A stretch of DNA of 64,000 nt from Pycnopodia helianthoides (GCA_032158295.1 CM063259.1:632501-696500); one strand, 5' to 3'; positions 1 through 12,244 are shown, numbered from the stretch's first letter. Program-made: numbers and translations. Notes: generated by a model from the sequence alone, not told the origin.

Positions 1-242
1 CCCCCACTTGTCTCCCCCGCCCCCACATATGAAAATGTTATGCTACGTATAACCATAGTACTTCCTCTAATAGACCTTTTATACGAAACGGCCTTGTTGA
101 ATATTCATCTCTTTACAATTCCTCTGCGGAGACCTTTTTCGTACTGTCTCCGGTCTCTATTAGTTTGCTAATATTAAAACATCGATACGAGCTCATCAGG
201 GTAAATAGCCATTACCATCGAGTTGGACACAGCCGTACTTAC

Positions 243-427
243 AACGACCGTCAAGAAATGTGAACCACACGGATCCGACATAGACGCCTTTACATACTCG
301 CCGTTACACAAGTTCTCATAAACGAATTTAGGGTATCGGATGTTCGAAAACTGGAAGGATTTGGCCTTCAATTGGCCGGGGTCATTCGAGGATAACTCAA
401 TTGTCTCTAGTCGGAAATAAGGGGAAA
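243..427 (-). CDS. Candidate internal exon, unknown protein
   Basis: An open stretch on the minus strand is bounded by a plausible acceptor (…ATTGACAG, just above 427) and a strong donor (GTAAGTAC, just below 243), giving a 185 nt internal exon. The peptide includes SNIRYPKFVYENLCNGEYV and SDPCGSHFLTVV, with two cysteines. I do not recognise the domain. The neighbouring exon upstream was not found, and any partner downstream may lie beyond the window edge. The frame stays open past the donor to 174, so this is suggestive only. Confidence 0.22.
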
Positions 428-633
428 CTGTCAATCGATTTCTAATGAGACGTTTGAATCTAAATGATATATAACTCTATATTAGTTTGTGGTAGACGCT
501 TCCATGTCTTGTTGGGTAGCAGATTGTAGAGTTATATAAATCAGAGTGTCGCTTAGAGTTTGAGATACCATTTAGAACTTTTGTCTTTGATCCATTTGTT
601 GTACTCATCGAAGACTCACGGGCGCATACAGTT

Positions 634-808
634 ATGACCTTATGCACATGACAACATTTGCGTAGGGCGCCCTCGGCTAGAGGTCAAAAGAAGGTTACTC
701 ACTGACCGATTCTGTGCACCGTGCGTACTTAGATGTGTGTTTTCCATTGTTACGTCATCTTTTTACCTCTAAGATGGCGGTGTGTGACGTCAATGCACAA
801 GGTCCATT
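634..808. mobile_element. MITE-like element, family T6
   Basis: About 175 bp with inverted ends reading roughly GACCTTATGCACATGAC at one side and GACGTCAATGCACAAGGTC at the other. The interior has GGGCGCCCTCG, AGAGGTCAAAAGAAG and CTCTAAGATGGCGG. The reverse complement recurs at 42549-42725 inside gene B, which shows that it is a dispersed repeat. No coding capacity. Confidence 0.6.
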
Positions 809-1254
809 ATCGAGAACTGGTTGTGCTTTGAATAGTTCATTAGATTAAGCAGCTTTAGTTTCAGAGCAGATTTATTGTAAAACTTCGGTGCGTAATACTA
901 TTCATAATAATGTGCGGCTATGTAGCATCTTTATTAAACGAGGTCGGGTACACCATCCATTACGCAGCTGTTCTGCCCCATTTCCCTGCCCCACTAACAA
1001 AACAAATATATTCCGCTTCAAAAATTAAGACACTAATACCACTCCTGAATCTCGAAATTAAAATTGTGACCCTGAATGTATAAATGCCTGCCCCTGGTAT
1101 AAAAGTGAGCTATACTTGACGTAGCGAAATGAAATAAACTGGACAACATTTCCAACATCTAATTGAAAGTTAATAAATTAGATTGGATATCGGAATTTTG
1201 TACAGTGGCCAACTATGAACAATCCATGACATAAATGCAGCTCTATCATTTGAC

Positions 1255-1375
1255 TTATTCGAAAACATGGCTTGGGCTTTGGCTCTGTGGGTTAGGCCCC
1301 CGGCAATAATTGTGACAAACAGTGCCCTTAACGGAGCTTCAAACACGGGTTGAAGAAGCCTAAGCCGGTGCTGGA
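1255..1375. repeat. Degenerate MITE-like copy, family T8
   Basis: The segment contains TTCGAAAACATGGCTTGGG and, further on, AAGCCTAAGCCGGTG. These resemble the ends of the better preserved inverted-repeat element at 58307-58457. Divergence is high, so the boundaries are approximate. Confidence 0.3.
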
Positions 1376-1850
1376 GCGGGATAGGGGCATCTGAACATTC
1401 TGCATTAACTAAAGACGTGGTTATTAGCAACATGCCTTCATTCACGGATGCCAATCGCAGTCTTAATGTTACCAACATTATTTTACTGACTATTTTCTCT
1501 ACTACAAGATTAACAATACACAGATCTTAACCGAGCGCAAACAGTTGCGTAACATTTTACGCCAGATTATTGCGACTTTACGCAACAGGCGGATTACGAT
1601 TGCAATCACACGCAATAATTAAACGCAAACTAGCGATTATTATACGCCACACTCTTGCGAATAACAATGACAAAAATATATTGTGAGCAGAGGGAACAAT
1701 GCTGCGACTATTAGAAGCAATATAAAGTAATCTAGCAAATAATACAACAGTTTTGGAGTATGATTGGATACTGTAACCCAAGAAAAACAATTTGACGGCA
1801 GCACATTTTCTTCTAACAAAGACGGTGCTAACTTGTTTATTAAACTAAAA

Positions 1851-2033
1851 TTAGGCTGCACTAGAAAGTGGAAACCAACCAGTCAACCACGCATCCTTTC
1901 CATTAGTTTGCCATTGACAGACATCTAGGATACGGTGTATGTCATTGACATGTACGATGTATGACAGTAAGGGATCAGTTATTTGCGCTTCCATTATACC
2001 GCCCTCGGGAATGAAAAAACACATTTCCGTAGC
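1851..2033 (-). CDS. Candidate terminal exon, unknown protein
   Basis: A minus-strand open frame follows a pyrimidine-containing acceptor (CTGTTTTCCAG, just above 2033) and runs to a TAA at 1851. The peptide contains CFFIPEGGIMEAQITD, VNDIHRILDVCQW and DAWLTGWFPL. No family is recognised and no preceding exon was linked. It could be a last exon, perhaps of the same gene as 243-427 only if that gene has an unusual order, which I cannot show. Confidence 0.18.
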   Translation of the reverse strand, partial: ATEMCFFIPEGGIMEAQITDPLLSYIVHVNDIHRILDVCQWQTNGKDAWLTGWFPLSSAA

Positions 2034-3689
2034 CTGGAAAACAGAGTTGGACATAATCAACATACGACAAGGTTTTATTGTAGCATTGACCAAGATGTAC
2101 AATTATTGGCGTACCTCCCTTGAAGAATGACTTAACCTTCTGCTAAGTGGAGATCATCTGTCAGGCTTGTTTGGCTACGGACGTGTATGGCCTCAATACT
2201 CGTTGTACAGATTGGTAATTACCCAGAAAAATACAGATAAGGTTTGATCTGAATGTTGAATGATTAATGAGTTTCAGCCCCAAGTGGAACATTTTCTTAT
2301 GGAAAAAAGGAAAAAAAAAGGGAAAGAAAGAAAAAAAAGTGACGAAAGAAGTCAAGAAGGCAGGGCGAACAATTATTGACCATTGGCGAGATAGACTGTT
2401 TGCCTCGCGTCGATCTAGGGTGACACTAATTATTTTGTGTCACGCGCCCTATTAGAGAAAAATTAGACTTGTCCTTGGTCGTCTCTCCTCGTATTTTTTG
2501 TTTTTCAGGGAACAGCGCCAACAGGGAATTCGTAACTGCACAAAAGCCAGGGACGACAGAATTAAATAAGGCAGGGCGAACAATTCACTGGCTATTGGAA
2601 GGGTATATTGGTTTTGTCCTCGCTTCATTCATTATGAATTATAGACAAACTGTTCTATTAGCCGTTTTTATGTTTAATGTATCATCATTAATCATCACAT
2701 ACTAACTTGGTATGAATAATGAAATGTACGTGGTATCAAAACGCATTACAAACTTGACAAGCATGCAATTGGGACAATCCAAGCTAATAGTAATCCGTGC
2801 CAGGTTTGGAGCTGCAGTAACATTAGCAAATAACAAACGTCTGCTCTAATTGCAAAATCGAGTTCACCTTTGATAAATGAAGCTATCGTGTGGGTAACGA
2901 TGTTGTTTAAAAGGCTACGCTCTGAAATTCGTTTCAGAGAGCAGAACTGGATCTTTGCGTGCCGAATAGCCCGGGACATAATGACGTCATCACTTCAAGG
3001 TTCATGACTGACGCAAAGTACATCATAACATCACGCAACTATTGTGATCGCCGGACATGCACCTTTTACCCACCTGTGTTTGGTGTATTCAATGGGCGTG
3101 GCTTAATGCAAATTCTAGCCCAATAACCTGACGTCATCAATGCCGTATTTGAAAACAACATTTCCGGTAGAAAACTCTTGGAGGCGCATTACATTGTGTG
3201 TATCCACGTATCGCATCAATTAGTGACAAAATCAATTTGACACCGAGGTTTTTTGCAGAGTGCGTTTCGTACAATATTATTTTATAGTGAATCATTTCTT
3301 GGACAGTTTTCCAAGCAGTAATACATCATTTGTTAATTTGTTTTTAATGAATGTATGTAAGATCACATTTAAAATATTTTATCTGGTGTGCTAAGATCTG
3401 TGATTATTGTAAGTTCGACCCGGTTGTTTCAGTGTGTGATTATTACGAATTATATCATTGTTTAATTAATTTCGCAACAACGATTAATTTATCGGCAACT
3501 TATTATAAAATGTACACTTACTGAACCTAGATCAACAATCCCAAAAGTAAACAGATCCACACTTTTTATTTTTTTCTACTGTACAGACACTTAGTTAAAA
3601 GAGACAGAGAGAGATGAGAGAGCTAGAGTAAAAAAAACAACCCACATTGAATCATTAAACCCACCTGACCGACTTAAATTAACAAACTG
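2034..3689. other. Intergenic, no gene seen
   Basis: AT-rich sequence with no supported gene. It includes an A/G-rich patch near 2300-2345 whose Lys-rich open frame is compositional. A short local duplication (AAGGCAGGGCGAACAATT) occurs near 2358 and again near 2569. Confidence 0.5.
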
Positions 3690-3970
3690 TGTCCAATTTC
3701 ATAGAGCTGCTTAACGGCCGATTCTGTGCTTACGTGCGAGTTTCTATTTCATAGCGCTGCTAACCGTAAGCACACGAAAAGGTATGCTAACCTTCCGGTG
3801 CTTACTGCCCGAAATTAATGACGTAACAATGCAATTACATGGTGAACGCGCAAGACGACTGCCTTATTTTCTTGCTAACCTGTGAAATACGCTCGTGCTT
3901 AAGCAAATATTTCTGCTACAGTTAGAACGACAATTTGCTTACCATTAAGCAGCGCTATGAAATTGGGCCC
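3690..3970. mobile_element. MITE-like element, family T3
   Basis: The left end reads TCCAATTTCATAGAGCTGC and the right end GCGCTATGAAATTGGGCCC, giving terminal inverted repeats. The interior is rich in TTGCTTAAGC-like words. Other copies lie at 35668-35913 and 43089-43331. No coding capacity, consistent with a non-autonomous element. Confidence 0.7.
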
Positions 3971-5032
3971 TGGACAAGAAGAAGAAGAAGAAGAAAATAA
4001 AGAACCGAAGAAACATACTTATTTCACACTACTTCAATCGATACACGCGCTCAATAATTCAATTTTATGGATACAAATGCCGGGAGGCATGGACAGATAT
4101 GCATGGCGATGTTTCGCTAATGAGTATTCGAATTGATTTTTTTTTTACAGCAACCTTGTTCATTGGCCGGCCTTAGAATCTTCCACCCAGTTAAGTAACA
4201 ACACATTGAAGAAACGGTAGGGTAATTGGTAATGACCTTCTTTCCAATGTATAACGAATGAACAACGCTTAGGTATGCTTACCGTTGACACATTTTAATG
4301 ATTTTACACGGATCTGTTTATATCTTTCAAATGCACCAAGAAAATGCATACTAGGACACCAGGAAGATCCCGAAGTGCTAGTATTTTTTGCAGAACCATA
4401 AATACACTGAACCAAACTGGTATTTTTATCTATTACAATATTGGCTGACTTCTAAGAAGACTCATTTTGTCCTCATACCGTATACTAATATTTTGATTAG
4501 ATTCATAGTGTTTATTGCTTTAATATTTTTTTTTCACCGAGTGGTAATATTCTGCGCCATTGCACCAACCAAATGTATTTAATGTTTATTTTATATAACT
4601 TACACATAGGTCATATTTGTAGAGACGTTATTGATTTGTGACCACATCAGGACAAGGACACAAAGTGTCAACAATTTTTGCCTCAAACCAATCGTTTAAA
4701 TAGATTTCTCATAAATACTTGATATTTGTCTAGACAGATGTTAAAAAAGGCAAATATAAGTTTAATTTGATCTCGAAGTTAATCAAAATTTGTACGTTTA
4801 TTGAACAGAAAACAAACAAACACGCACACAAGCGTCAGAGTAAGGTTTACACATTGACCAAGGCCCATCCTAACTCAATAACAATGTTATTTAATTATAA
4901 ACCATCTCTGGGTGCTGTTGTATACAAAGGTTGAACACAGATGTCGTTGGGAAAAAATGAAGCGATATAATTGTTTGAATACCTACCTCTGTGTTGCCCC
5001 TCCCCACGTTATGAATTAGAAACACTCCAATG

Positions 5033-5700
5033 CCCCCAACAAACAAACATCACAACAAACAAACCAACAAACAAACGAAAATAAACCCACGCAAACAAAC
5101 AACCACCCCAATTACCCCAACAAACAAACATCACAACAAACAAACCAACAAACAAACGAAAATAAACCCACGCAAACAAACAAACACCCCAATTACCCCA
5201 ACAAACAAACATCACAACAAACAAACCAACAAACAAACGAAAATAAACCCACGCAAACAAACAAAAACCCCAATTACCCCAACAAACAAACATCACAACA
5301 AACAAACCAACAAACAAACGAAAATAAACCCACGCAAACAAACAAACACCCCAATTACCCCAACAAACAAACATCACAACAAACAAACCAACAAACAAAC
5401 GAAAACAAACCCACGCAAACAAACAAACACCCCAATTACCCCAACGAACAAACATCACAACAAACAAACCAACAAACAAACGAAAATAAACCCACGCAAA
5501 CAAACAAACACCCCAATTACCCCAACAAACAAACATCACAACAAACAAACCAACAAACAAACGAAAATAAACCCACGCAAACAAACAAACACCCCAATTA
5601 CCCCAACAAACAAACATCACAACAAACAAACCAACAAACAAACGAAAATAAACCCACGCAAACAAACAAACACCCCAATTACCCCAACAAACAAACAAAC
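5033..5700. repeat. 81 bp minisatellite, about 8 copies
   Basis: Tandem unit of 81 bp built of AACAAACAAAC words plus a landmark GAAAATAAACCCACGC and the join CACCCCAATTACCCCAAC. The copies differ by only a few substitutions, so the array is young or homogenised. Because 81 is divisible by 3 and the unit has no stops in some frames, both strands show long open frames (229 and 237 codons) that are artefacts. Single-strand composition is extreme: A and C on the plus strand, almost no G. Confidence 0.95.
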
Positions 5701-6401
5701 GGTAAGTGGTTTAATAATAACATACAGTTCAATTTCTGTGTAATATTACAGCTCATTGTTGTACGAGAGCCTTCACGTTGAAGTAGAAACAATTCACAAT
5801 TGTTACTCTCTTTGAGCAGGTGAATCAATAGTGCTGCACCTTGTTTGGTTTTCCCAAGAATTGCTTGAATTGTACTAATCACAAAAACACCCAATGGCAC
5901 TTAAACTAATACAATACAAAACTTCTGTCACTGATTCATCTTTATAAACATTAATAATGAAGGACAGCGTTACAAATGTAGCCTTGCACCACCCGCATTG
6001 CAGAGTTCTTCTTCTTCTCCGTATCGTGGCTCTTGCACCTGAGCGCAGTTAAAAGCATCCCTCAATCACTCGCCCACCTAGCAGAGCATACTGTAAATGG
6101 TGCACTTGGTTTTGATTGGTTGACGCGATCCTGGAGATCCTGCATAAAAACCTTGGTGCACTATTAAGTGGGATGACCATTCAGTTGTAACCGTGTGCTC
6201 GTCTGCTCAATATATATTTTACAAAGTTCTCTATTAAGAAGCCTGTAATGATGGCACTATACCGCTGTGATCATTTTGCATCTCCCTGTAGGATTAGTTG
6301 AACGACGATTCGTTTGAATGATCCCCATTGTGATTTGATGAATGCATTTTTTGAGGGTAACTGTGTTAAATTCGGAAGTATCTTAAAATCAACTTTCCGA
6401 A
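5701..6401. other. Upstream region of the GPCR gene
   Basis: About 700 bp between the minisatellite and the GPCR start codon. It would hold the 5' UTR and promoter of that gene. I see no convincing TATA box or conserved element and no other gene. Confidence 0.4.
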
Positions 6402-7358
6402 ATGGCCGAGAAGATTATTGTGCTTCGCGTCATCAAGACCATCGTGGGCTTGCTGGGCATCTTCGGTAATACCCTGGTGTGCCTCGTCATCTACAAGACA
6501 AGAGCAATGCACACCATGACCAATGCCTTCATCGCTAACCAGGCCGTGATCGACTTCATGGGGTCGGTCACCCTTCTCCTCGGTAGTAACATCCCCTTGC
6601 CGGAACCACTACCAGACGGGGTTTTTGGTGATTTCATCTGCCGGGTATGGGATTCAGACTTCTTCCTGTGGGCGTTCCTTACCTCCTCAACCATCAACCT
6701 GGTCTTTCTGACCTTCGAGAGGTATTTCGCAATTGTTTTTCCATTCAAGTTTGCAAGGTTTTACGGAACAACTACCGTGACCATAATGATGACAGCGTCA
6801 TGGTTGATAGGCTTCTGCAGTAGCAGTTATAACATCTTCTTCTACGCCAATATCAACGGCACCTGTTCATCACTGAATATACCTGGGGCCCAGGCAGTGG
6901 GTGTGATGATTTTCTTCCTCCAGTACGCGATTCCAGTTCTTGCAATCCTGCTGGCGTACATCCACATAACAATGGTTTTGAAGCGAGGCGCAGCTCAGAT
7001 CGGTCCCCAGCCGAGCAGCCAGACGGCTAACCGGTCGGCCGTAGAATCGGCCGGGGATTCCCTACTCCGGGCCCGGCGGAACACCTTTAAGACCCTTTTT
7101 ATCGTCTTCGTCACATATGTCTTCTGCTGGACTCTCAACTCGGTCATATTCTTCATGTTCAACTTCGGCTATGAACTGGACTTCCAAGGAGCGCTTTACA
7201 TTGTGTCCGTTGCGCTAGTTGCCTTTAATTCATGTGCAAATCCCATTATATATGCCGTCAAGTACCGACAATTTCGTCAGGGACTGGCAAAGATGTTTGG
7301 CCGAAGGCAGGCTGAAGTCATTAACAGTAATGCAGGGACAGTGTCCAGAGTAGCGTAG
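6402..7358 (+). CDS. Class A rhodopsin-type GPCR, orphan, intronless
   Basis: Single-exon gene of 318 codons encoding a seven-helix G-protein-coupled receptor at the plasma membrane. Visible class A landmarks are N23 in GNTLVC (TM1), D51 (TM2), C80 before TM3, ERY 106-108 ending TM3, W134 (TM4), P178 and Y186 (TM5), and NPIIY 280-284 (TM7). C155 in extracellular loop 2 can pair with C80, and NGT 152-154 is a glycosylation sequon. The TM6 toggle motif reads CWTL (242-245) rather than CWxP, so the usual TM6 proline is missing. The extracellular N-terminus is only about ten residues, which argues for a small ligand or peptide bound in the helix bundle. The third loop (about 195-230) is Ser/Gln-rich and moderately long. 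The start is the first ATG of the frame, just before TM1. GC content is clearly higher than the flanks. Ligand unknown; the general look is of a peptide- or amine-type orphan receptor. Confidence 0.93.
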   Translation: MAEKIIVLRVIKTIVGLLGIFGNTLVCLVIYKTRAMHTMTNAFIANQAVIDFMGSVTLLLGSNIPLPEPLPDGVFGDFICRVWDSDFFLWAFLTSSTINLVFLTFERYFAIVFPFKFARFYGTTTVTIMMTASWLIGFCSSSYNIFFYANINGTCSSLNIPGAQAVGVMIFFLQYAIPVLAILLAYIHITMVLKRGAAQIGPQPSSQTANRSAVESAGDSLLRARRNTFKTLFIVFVTYVFCWTLNSVIFFMFNFGYELDFQGALYIVSVALVAFNSCANPIIYAVKYRQFRQGLAKMFGRRQAEVINSNAGTVSRVA

Positions 7359-9954
7359 GTTTAATCAACAACAAGGCGAATTCATGTCCAGACTCTTTCA
7401 TGAATGAATTCGAAAACTGCAAAGCTTCTCAGTTTGCAAAGACATTTGCGAGAACGAAAGGGAAGCATGCACCACATGTCAATGTATATTATATATACGG
7501 TGACTTGTATACCAGCTCAAGCTTTGGTGATTTCAACAAAAATGTTGTGACTGGTACGCTGACTATTTTTGAATTCATTGAAATGACAGTATTTTGAAGC
7601 GGTTTTGCTTTATAAGCAAAAACTGCTGCCATTGGGAGGTTTTATACTGTCTGTGAACCAATATGAAGCACAGCTCGATCGCATCATTCTCTTTGAAATG
7701 AAGATGATATTAAACATTGATCACGATGACTCAACTGCCAATACCTATATATGTTACCTCAATTTGAATCAAGATAAGGTACAGCATGTTGTCAAAACTT
7801 CCACTACAGGTGTGATATGATACTCTCCTTGAATCAATATAAGGTACGTTATAGGTAATGTTAGCCAACGTCTGCTTCCGGTGTTTTCATACTCTCTTTA
7901 AAATAAAAAAGTACTCTGTTTGAATAAAGGTAAGATTCAACATTGATATTGATGTCAAAACTGCTACTACTGGTGCGGTATAATACTCTCTTTTAGTCAA
8001 GAAAAAGGTGCATCACGGGTAATCTTGGCAACATATGGTGTGCTCATAATCTCGAAAAAAAAATCAACACAATGTAGAAATCAAGGCATATTGATTCAGC
8101 TGCCTTTGATTCAATGATACAAGGAGCATCATTAATGCTTCTGGTGTTCATCATTACGAACGATGACGAGTTTGCTTCCTGTGATATCGTATAATCTCGT
8201 TGAATTAATGAAAAACAATCCACACCTGTGGTCAGCTCAGCTTTTGTTACACAGGTTCTTTTTCTTGGTATGTATAATTGAAAATGTTTATTTATTTCAA
8301 CATACAAATTTAAATACATGAAATGTACATTAAGTATTAGTTAAAAACATGTACAAATAACCAGATTGGAGTGATCACGCCCAATCTATGTACAGGTGGA
8401 CTGTGTATGAAAGAAATGTGAAAAAACAACGGCTGAAAATGTAGTTTGTCACAATAGACTGTGTATGGTCTCGAGCGTATAATGCGAACCTCCGTAAAAG
8501 TATGCGATTTTCCCCCACACGAAAAATCATATACAAGGCTCTCACTTTCCACAGGCTAGTAAATTTACTGTAGAGAAAGATTTCATATGGAACTAGAACT
8601 AACAAATGACTTGTTCTGTAGTTTTGTTTTATTGATTGTTTAACTGTTCCGGACAAAATGTCTCGCTCTACTTTTCTGTTTAACTTCAAATTTTAAAAAC
8701 CACGTCGTTGGTTTTTATAGGTGGAAATGTTTTACATTAATTGATTGTCTGTAAGGGTGCCAATCAGAATCAATGTTTTCATTTCTATTCCCCCAAATTA
8801 CCCTTTTTTAAATCGAAAGTCTACTTTCGATTTTCAATTGTTTTCGTTAAAAAACCAACCAACAGTTTCGAAAAAAATAAAGAAAATTTGTTATAGAGAT
8901 ACAAAAAAACTATAACTATAAAAAAACATTTAAATATATATATATGTATACATAAACTAAAAAAGAAAACAAATTGTGAATGGACTCTTAAGCATCAAAC
9001 TTGTCTTTATTGGTTTAAACTGCTTGCAGAACCATGAAACAAATATATAGAAGGTATACCTTTCTTAGTAATAAAGTGTATTTAAGTAAAGACCCACCGA
9101 ATACGATGTATTAACAGCTTTTGGTAATTGTAAGACGATAGCAGCTAATTTGATTGTTCAGAAATTATTGCTGAACATTTTCCTGCTAAGAAACATTGAG
9201 CTTAGCAGAAAATGGTGACCTGGTATTTAGGCTGGGGACCGTAAGCAAAAGTATTTTTGTGCTGAGTAATTTTAGTGTTTTAAGCAGCTCAATGAAAACT
9301 AGGCTAAACATTGCCTTATGATCTGAAGGATTCAGTTATGTAACCATGAGGGATTTGCTAATGTAATGCGTCCACAGTTTTTTGAGTTACTAAAGTGAAA
9401 TCTTAGGTCTTTTCGTCTTGAAAAAAATTATAAAAAGGACAGAAAAGAAAGTTGCCAGCCAGTCGCGAGTAATGGATTTTTTTTAAAGCAATCGACAGAA
9501 AACTAGACGTTGTTCATGTTTATATTTTGTTCTGAAGAAAGTTTCTTGAAAAACGTGTAGTTTTCCAAACACCTGTCGAGATTTGTTTTTAAAAATTTAA
9601 ATAAATGTAAAGGCAAACTAACTTAAACTACTTATAGCTGAAGATGTACTTGCAGTCAGGAATACAATTAAAAGACGTCCTGTTTTATGTATCAGTGCAG
9701 TGCATTGTAGTCATGCTAAATTACTCTTTTGAAAACTTATATAATTCAATACCCTTCTCAATCGAATGTAATTATATTTGGCAGGTCTAGAACTTACTCA
9801 ATAAAAGCAAACCCTTCATTTTAATAATTTGTAATTATTTGTATATTAAGATGTTGTACATAGAAACTAATGCCATGACAAAAGTGAATTACATTGTCTA
9901 CGGCCGTTAAAGCATGTGTACAGCATTGGTAATTGTCGAATACCAATAACCACA
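7359..9954. other. Intergenic, AT-rich, no gene seen
   Basis: Contains the presumptive 3' UTR of the GPCR, then AT-rich sequence. Several loosely related words (GATACTCTC…TCAATATAAGGTA) recur between 7660 and 8010. A decayed T3-like element is visible around 9163-9300 (GCTTAGCAGAAAATGG… TTAAGCAGCTCAATGAAAAC). No open frame here looks coding. Confidence 0.5.
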
Positions 9955-10258
9955 CTTTGTATAATCCAAAATATCCATGAAATAACAAACCTGTAAACAT
10001 TTAAGCTCAATCGTTCATCAGAGTCACAAGAAAACAGTAAAAGACCCCTTTATATGTTTTCACTGTTTTCAAACATCGGATTTTATCACCGTGATAAAAA
10101 ACAGTTGTTTTACTAATTTCTCAAAAACTATAGAATTTAAAGCAAAACTATTTCAAGGGAAGTTTCCTACCATGACCATCTTTATACATTGTAAGTTGTG
10201 TGCAAATCTGTGAACATTTATGTTATTAGTCTTACCAATGTTGTACACACCCTTTAAA
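9955..10258. mobile_element. MITE-like element, family T2
   Basis: Shares ATGAAATAACAAACCTGT, a central inverted ATCACCGTGATAAAAA and the end CACCCTTTAAA with copies at 32772-33134 and 51760-52154. The left boundary is degraded. No coding capacity. Confidence 0.6.
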
Positions 10259-10771
10259 CGAAGCTGACGTTTTGTAACAAAACATAATGTCCATATAGGC
10301 ATATAGCCTCCGAATCACGTTTTAGTACGGGTCGAGGCAAATGTGTAAATTTACTGTTATCAACTCACTCACTGCTGATGCGAAAGTCAGGCTTTAATTT
10401 CCACAATTAACCTTGGTAAGAGTCGGAGGTCAGTGTCAGCCAAAGCAATTATGTTTATTGCGCTTAAATTGGTTAAAATGACAACTCACATTCTCCGATG
10501 TACGATTTATAGGCAGTTTAGAAGATTTTGGTTCACTCCTGTTGTTTATTTTAATGGTTTTGTCAACATCGTTTTCGCTGCATTCATCAGTTAACAGGAC
10601 AATAAATCTGGTAGATAACAACACCGTTTCAAACCTGTTATAAAAAATAAGTCATGAACGAGATGCCGCTCTTTGACGCAATTCAACAAAAGCATTGATA
10701 TTTGAAGGCGAAGTTGAACCTTTAGGCAAACAAACCACAGTCTGGTTACATGGACTCCTTCGAAAAATACT

Positions 10772-10888
10772 TTTTTTTACGTGCGCGTTAGCCGTGGAAT
10801 GAGGTGCATGCTGGTCTAGATAATGACATCATCAGTTCATCTATACCAGCATGCACCTCATTCCACGGCTAACAAGCACGTAAAAAGT
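10772..10888. repeat. Near-perfect inverted repeat (hairpin)
   Basis: Two arms of about 45-50 bp are inverted copies. Landmarks are GCCGTGGAATGAGGTGCATG in the left arm and its complement CATGCACCTCATTCCACGGC in the right arm, separated by a short spacer containing AATGACATCATCAGTTC. The arms extend outward through ACGTGCGCGTT and AACAAGCACGT. Probably a foldback MITE; no second copy was seen in the window. Confidence 0.85.
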
Positions 10889-11599
10889 GTTTGGGAAGTA
10901 GTCTATAGTACGCACTGCAAGCTTACACAACTTCTGCATTCATGAAACTAGACATTAACAAAAAAAGTCTCGCAAGGTTTGAGGTTACACCGTCTACGTG
11001 AAGTATATCTGATTGAGCTGTGGTGTTTCTAAAAAGAATCAGAGCGTGGTAAATAAAATGGTTGACTCGTAGTTAAATGAATAAAAAAAAAACGGTCAGC
11101 CTTGACCCTGTGATATTTGAACAGGATCCAGTTTACCCCTATTGGGGATTAATTGTGTGAGTAGTTTACCTCTTACTTGTCCGTTTAGCCTTGACGTAAA
11201 CCCACGGACGGATCAGAGAGCTCTGAGTTTTACAACCTCGGCATTTAAATATATATTATTGTTAATTCTTCCTTTGACCTCAGACAATCGTTTCGATTTT
11301 AGCTCATGGTTGAGCCATTTGAATCTTATCAAATGAATGTAAATAAACAGAGCCTTCAAGAATGAGGGTAGTCTGAACTAGATTTCCTATGGTGATGATC
11401 AGTTCTTGTTTTTTGTAATCGCATGTTATTTTGAACATGAATGTAACAGTGAAATTAAGATAATGTTCTTTTTTCTTTACAGTGTGTATTTGGTGAAATA
11501 GGAAGTCGAACCCCTTTTTAGTACAATCAGAGTGGATTTCATTGTGAAGCCACAGGTTCAAGTCCCACTCTAGTTATTTTTTCTTTGTTCAACCAACAC

Positions 11600-11735
11600 T
11601 CTTAAAAAACCCATTTCTGGGCCAGGCTGACCCGGAAAGTGGTTAATAAATGGGCCATTTTGAAACAGATTGCTGACCCAGAAACGGGTCAAGCCCGGGG
11701 ACCCGGATCCAGGTAAAATGCTGAACCGGGGTTTT
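11600..11735. repeat. Degenerate TGACCCGG-type repeat
   Basis: A GC-richer patch with repeated words on both strands (CCCATTTCTGGG, CTGACCCGGAAAG, CTGACCCAGAAACGGG, GGGACCCGGATCC). Similar CTGACCCGG words occur near 46850. Probably an old dispersed repeat; boundaries uncertain. Confidence 0.35.
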
Positions 11736-12046
11736 TGAAAAGATTATGATTAAGATTGATGATATAACGAAGATGTATCTAAGTCTTTAAGAAATCGAAC
11801 CTCGGAAGTGAAATGTGAGGGGTAAGACTCGCGTTGTATCCAGTGCGTTTTATAAACCATTCCGTGGTCGAATATTACCGAATGAGAACGGGCGGGTAAA
11901 CTCGGTATTTGTTTGCCAACCAAAGTCAAACAAAACGTTAAAGCATTATGAAATATCCTGTAAAAATCTAAGACTGTATGACACATCTGCAAACATGTAT
12001 GTGTCATACATGTTATCATCTGTTAACCCATATCTGCCTAACTATG

Positions 12047-12244
12047 GATAGGTTGCAGTATGACGTAAATCGGCCATCTTTACGGGCAGTTTGGAACAAA
12101 CAGTCATGCGTTTCGTGTGAGAACGGTGTGCAGCACGATTGGTTAGTGAACAACGCGGCTGCGTTAATAAGATGAGCGCTTGACGCATCTGCAAGCCAAA
12201 ATGCACTTTGCCCGTAAAGATGGCGTCTACTGGGAACTATCTAT
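12047..12244. mobile_element. MITE-like element, family T5
   Basis: Inverted ends: GATAGGTTGC…CGGCCATCTTTACGGGCA on the left and TGCCCGTAAAGATGGCG…GGAACTATCTAT on the right. A second copy at 55455-55636 has the same ends and shares the interior words GATTGGT, GTGAACAACGCG and GCGCTTGACGC. About 198 bp, non-coding. Confidence 0.75.

Noticed and set aside
2267..2455. Lys-rich frame of 62 codons
   Set aside because: Purine-rich low-complexity DNA; no conserved domain or splice sites.
5009..5743. Two long open frames on opposite strands (229 and 237 codons)
   Set aside because: Both are translations of the 81 bp tandem repeat; the period is divisible by 3, the composition is A/C only, and there is no start or splice context.
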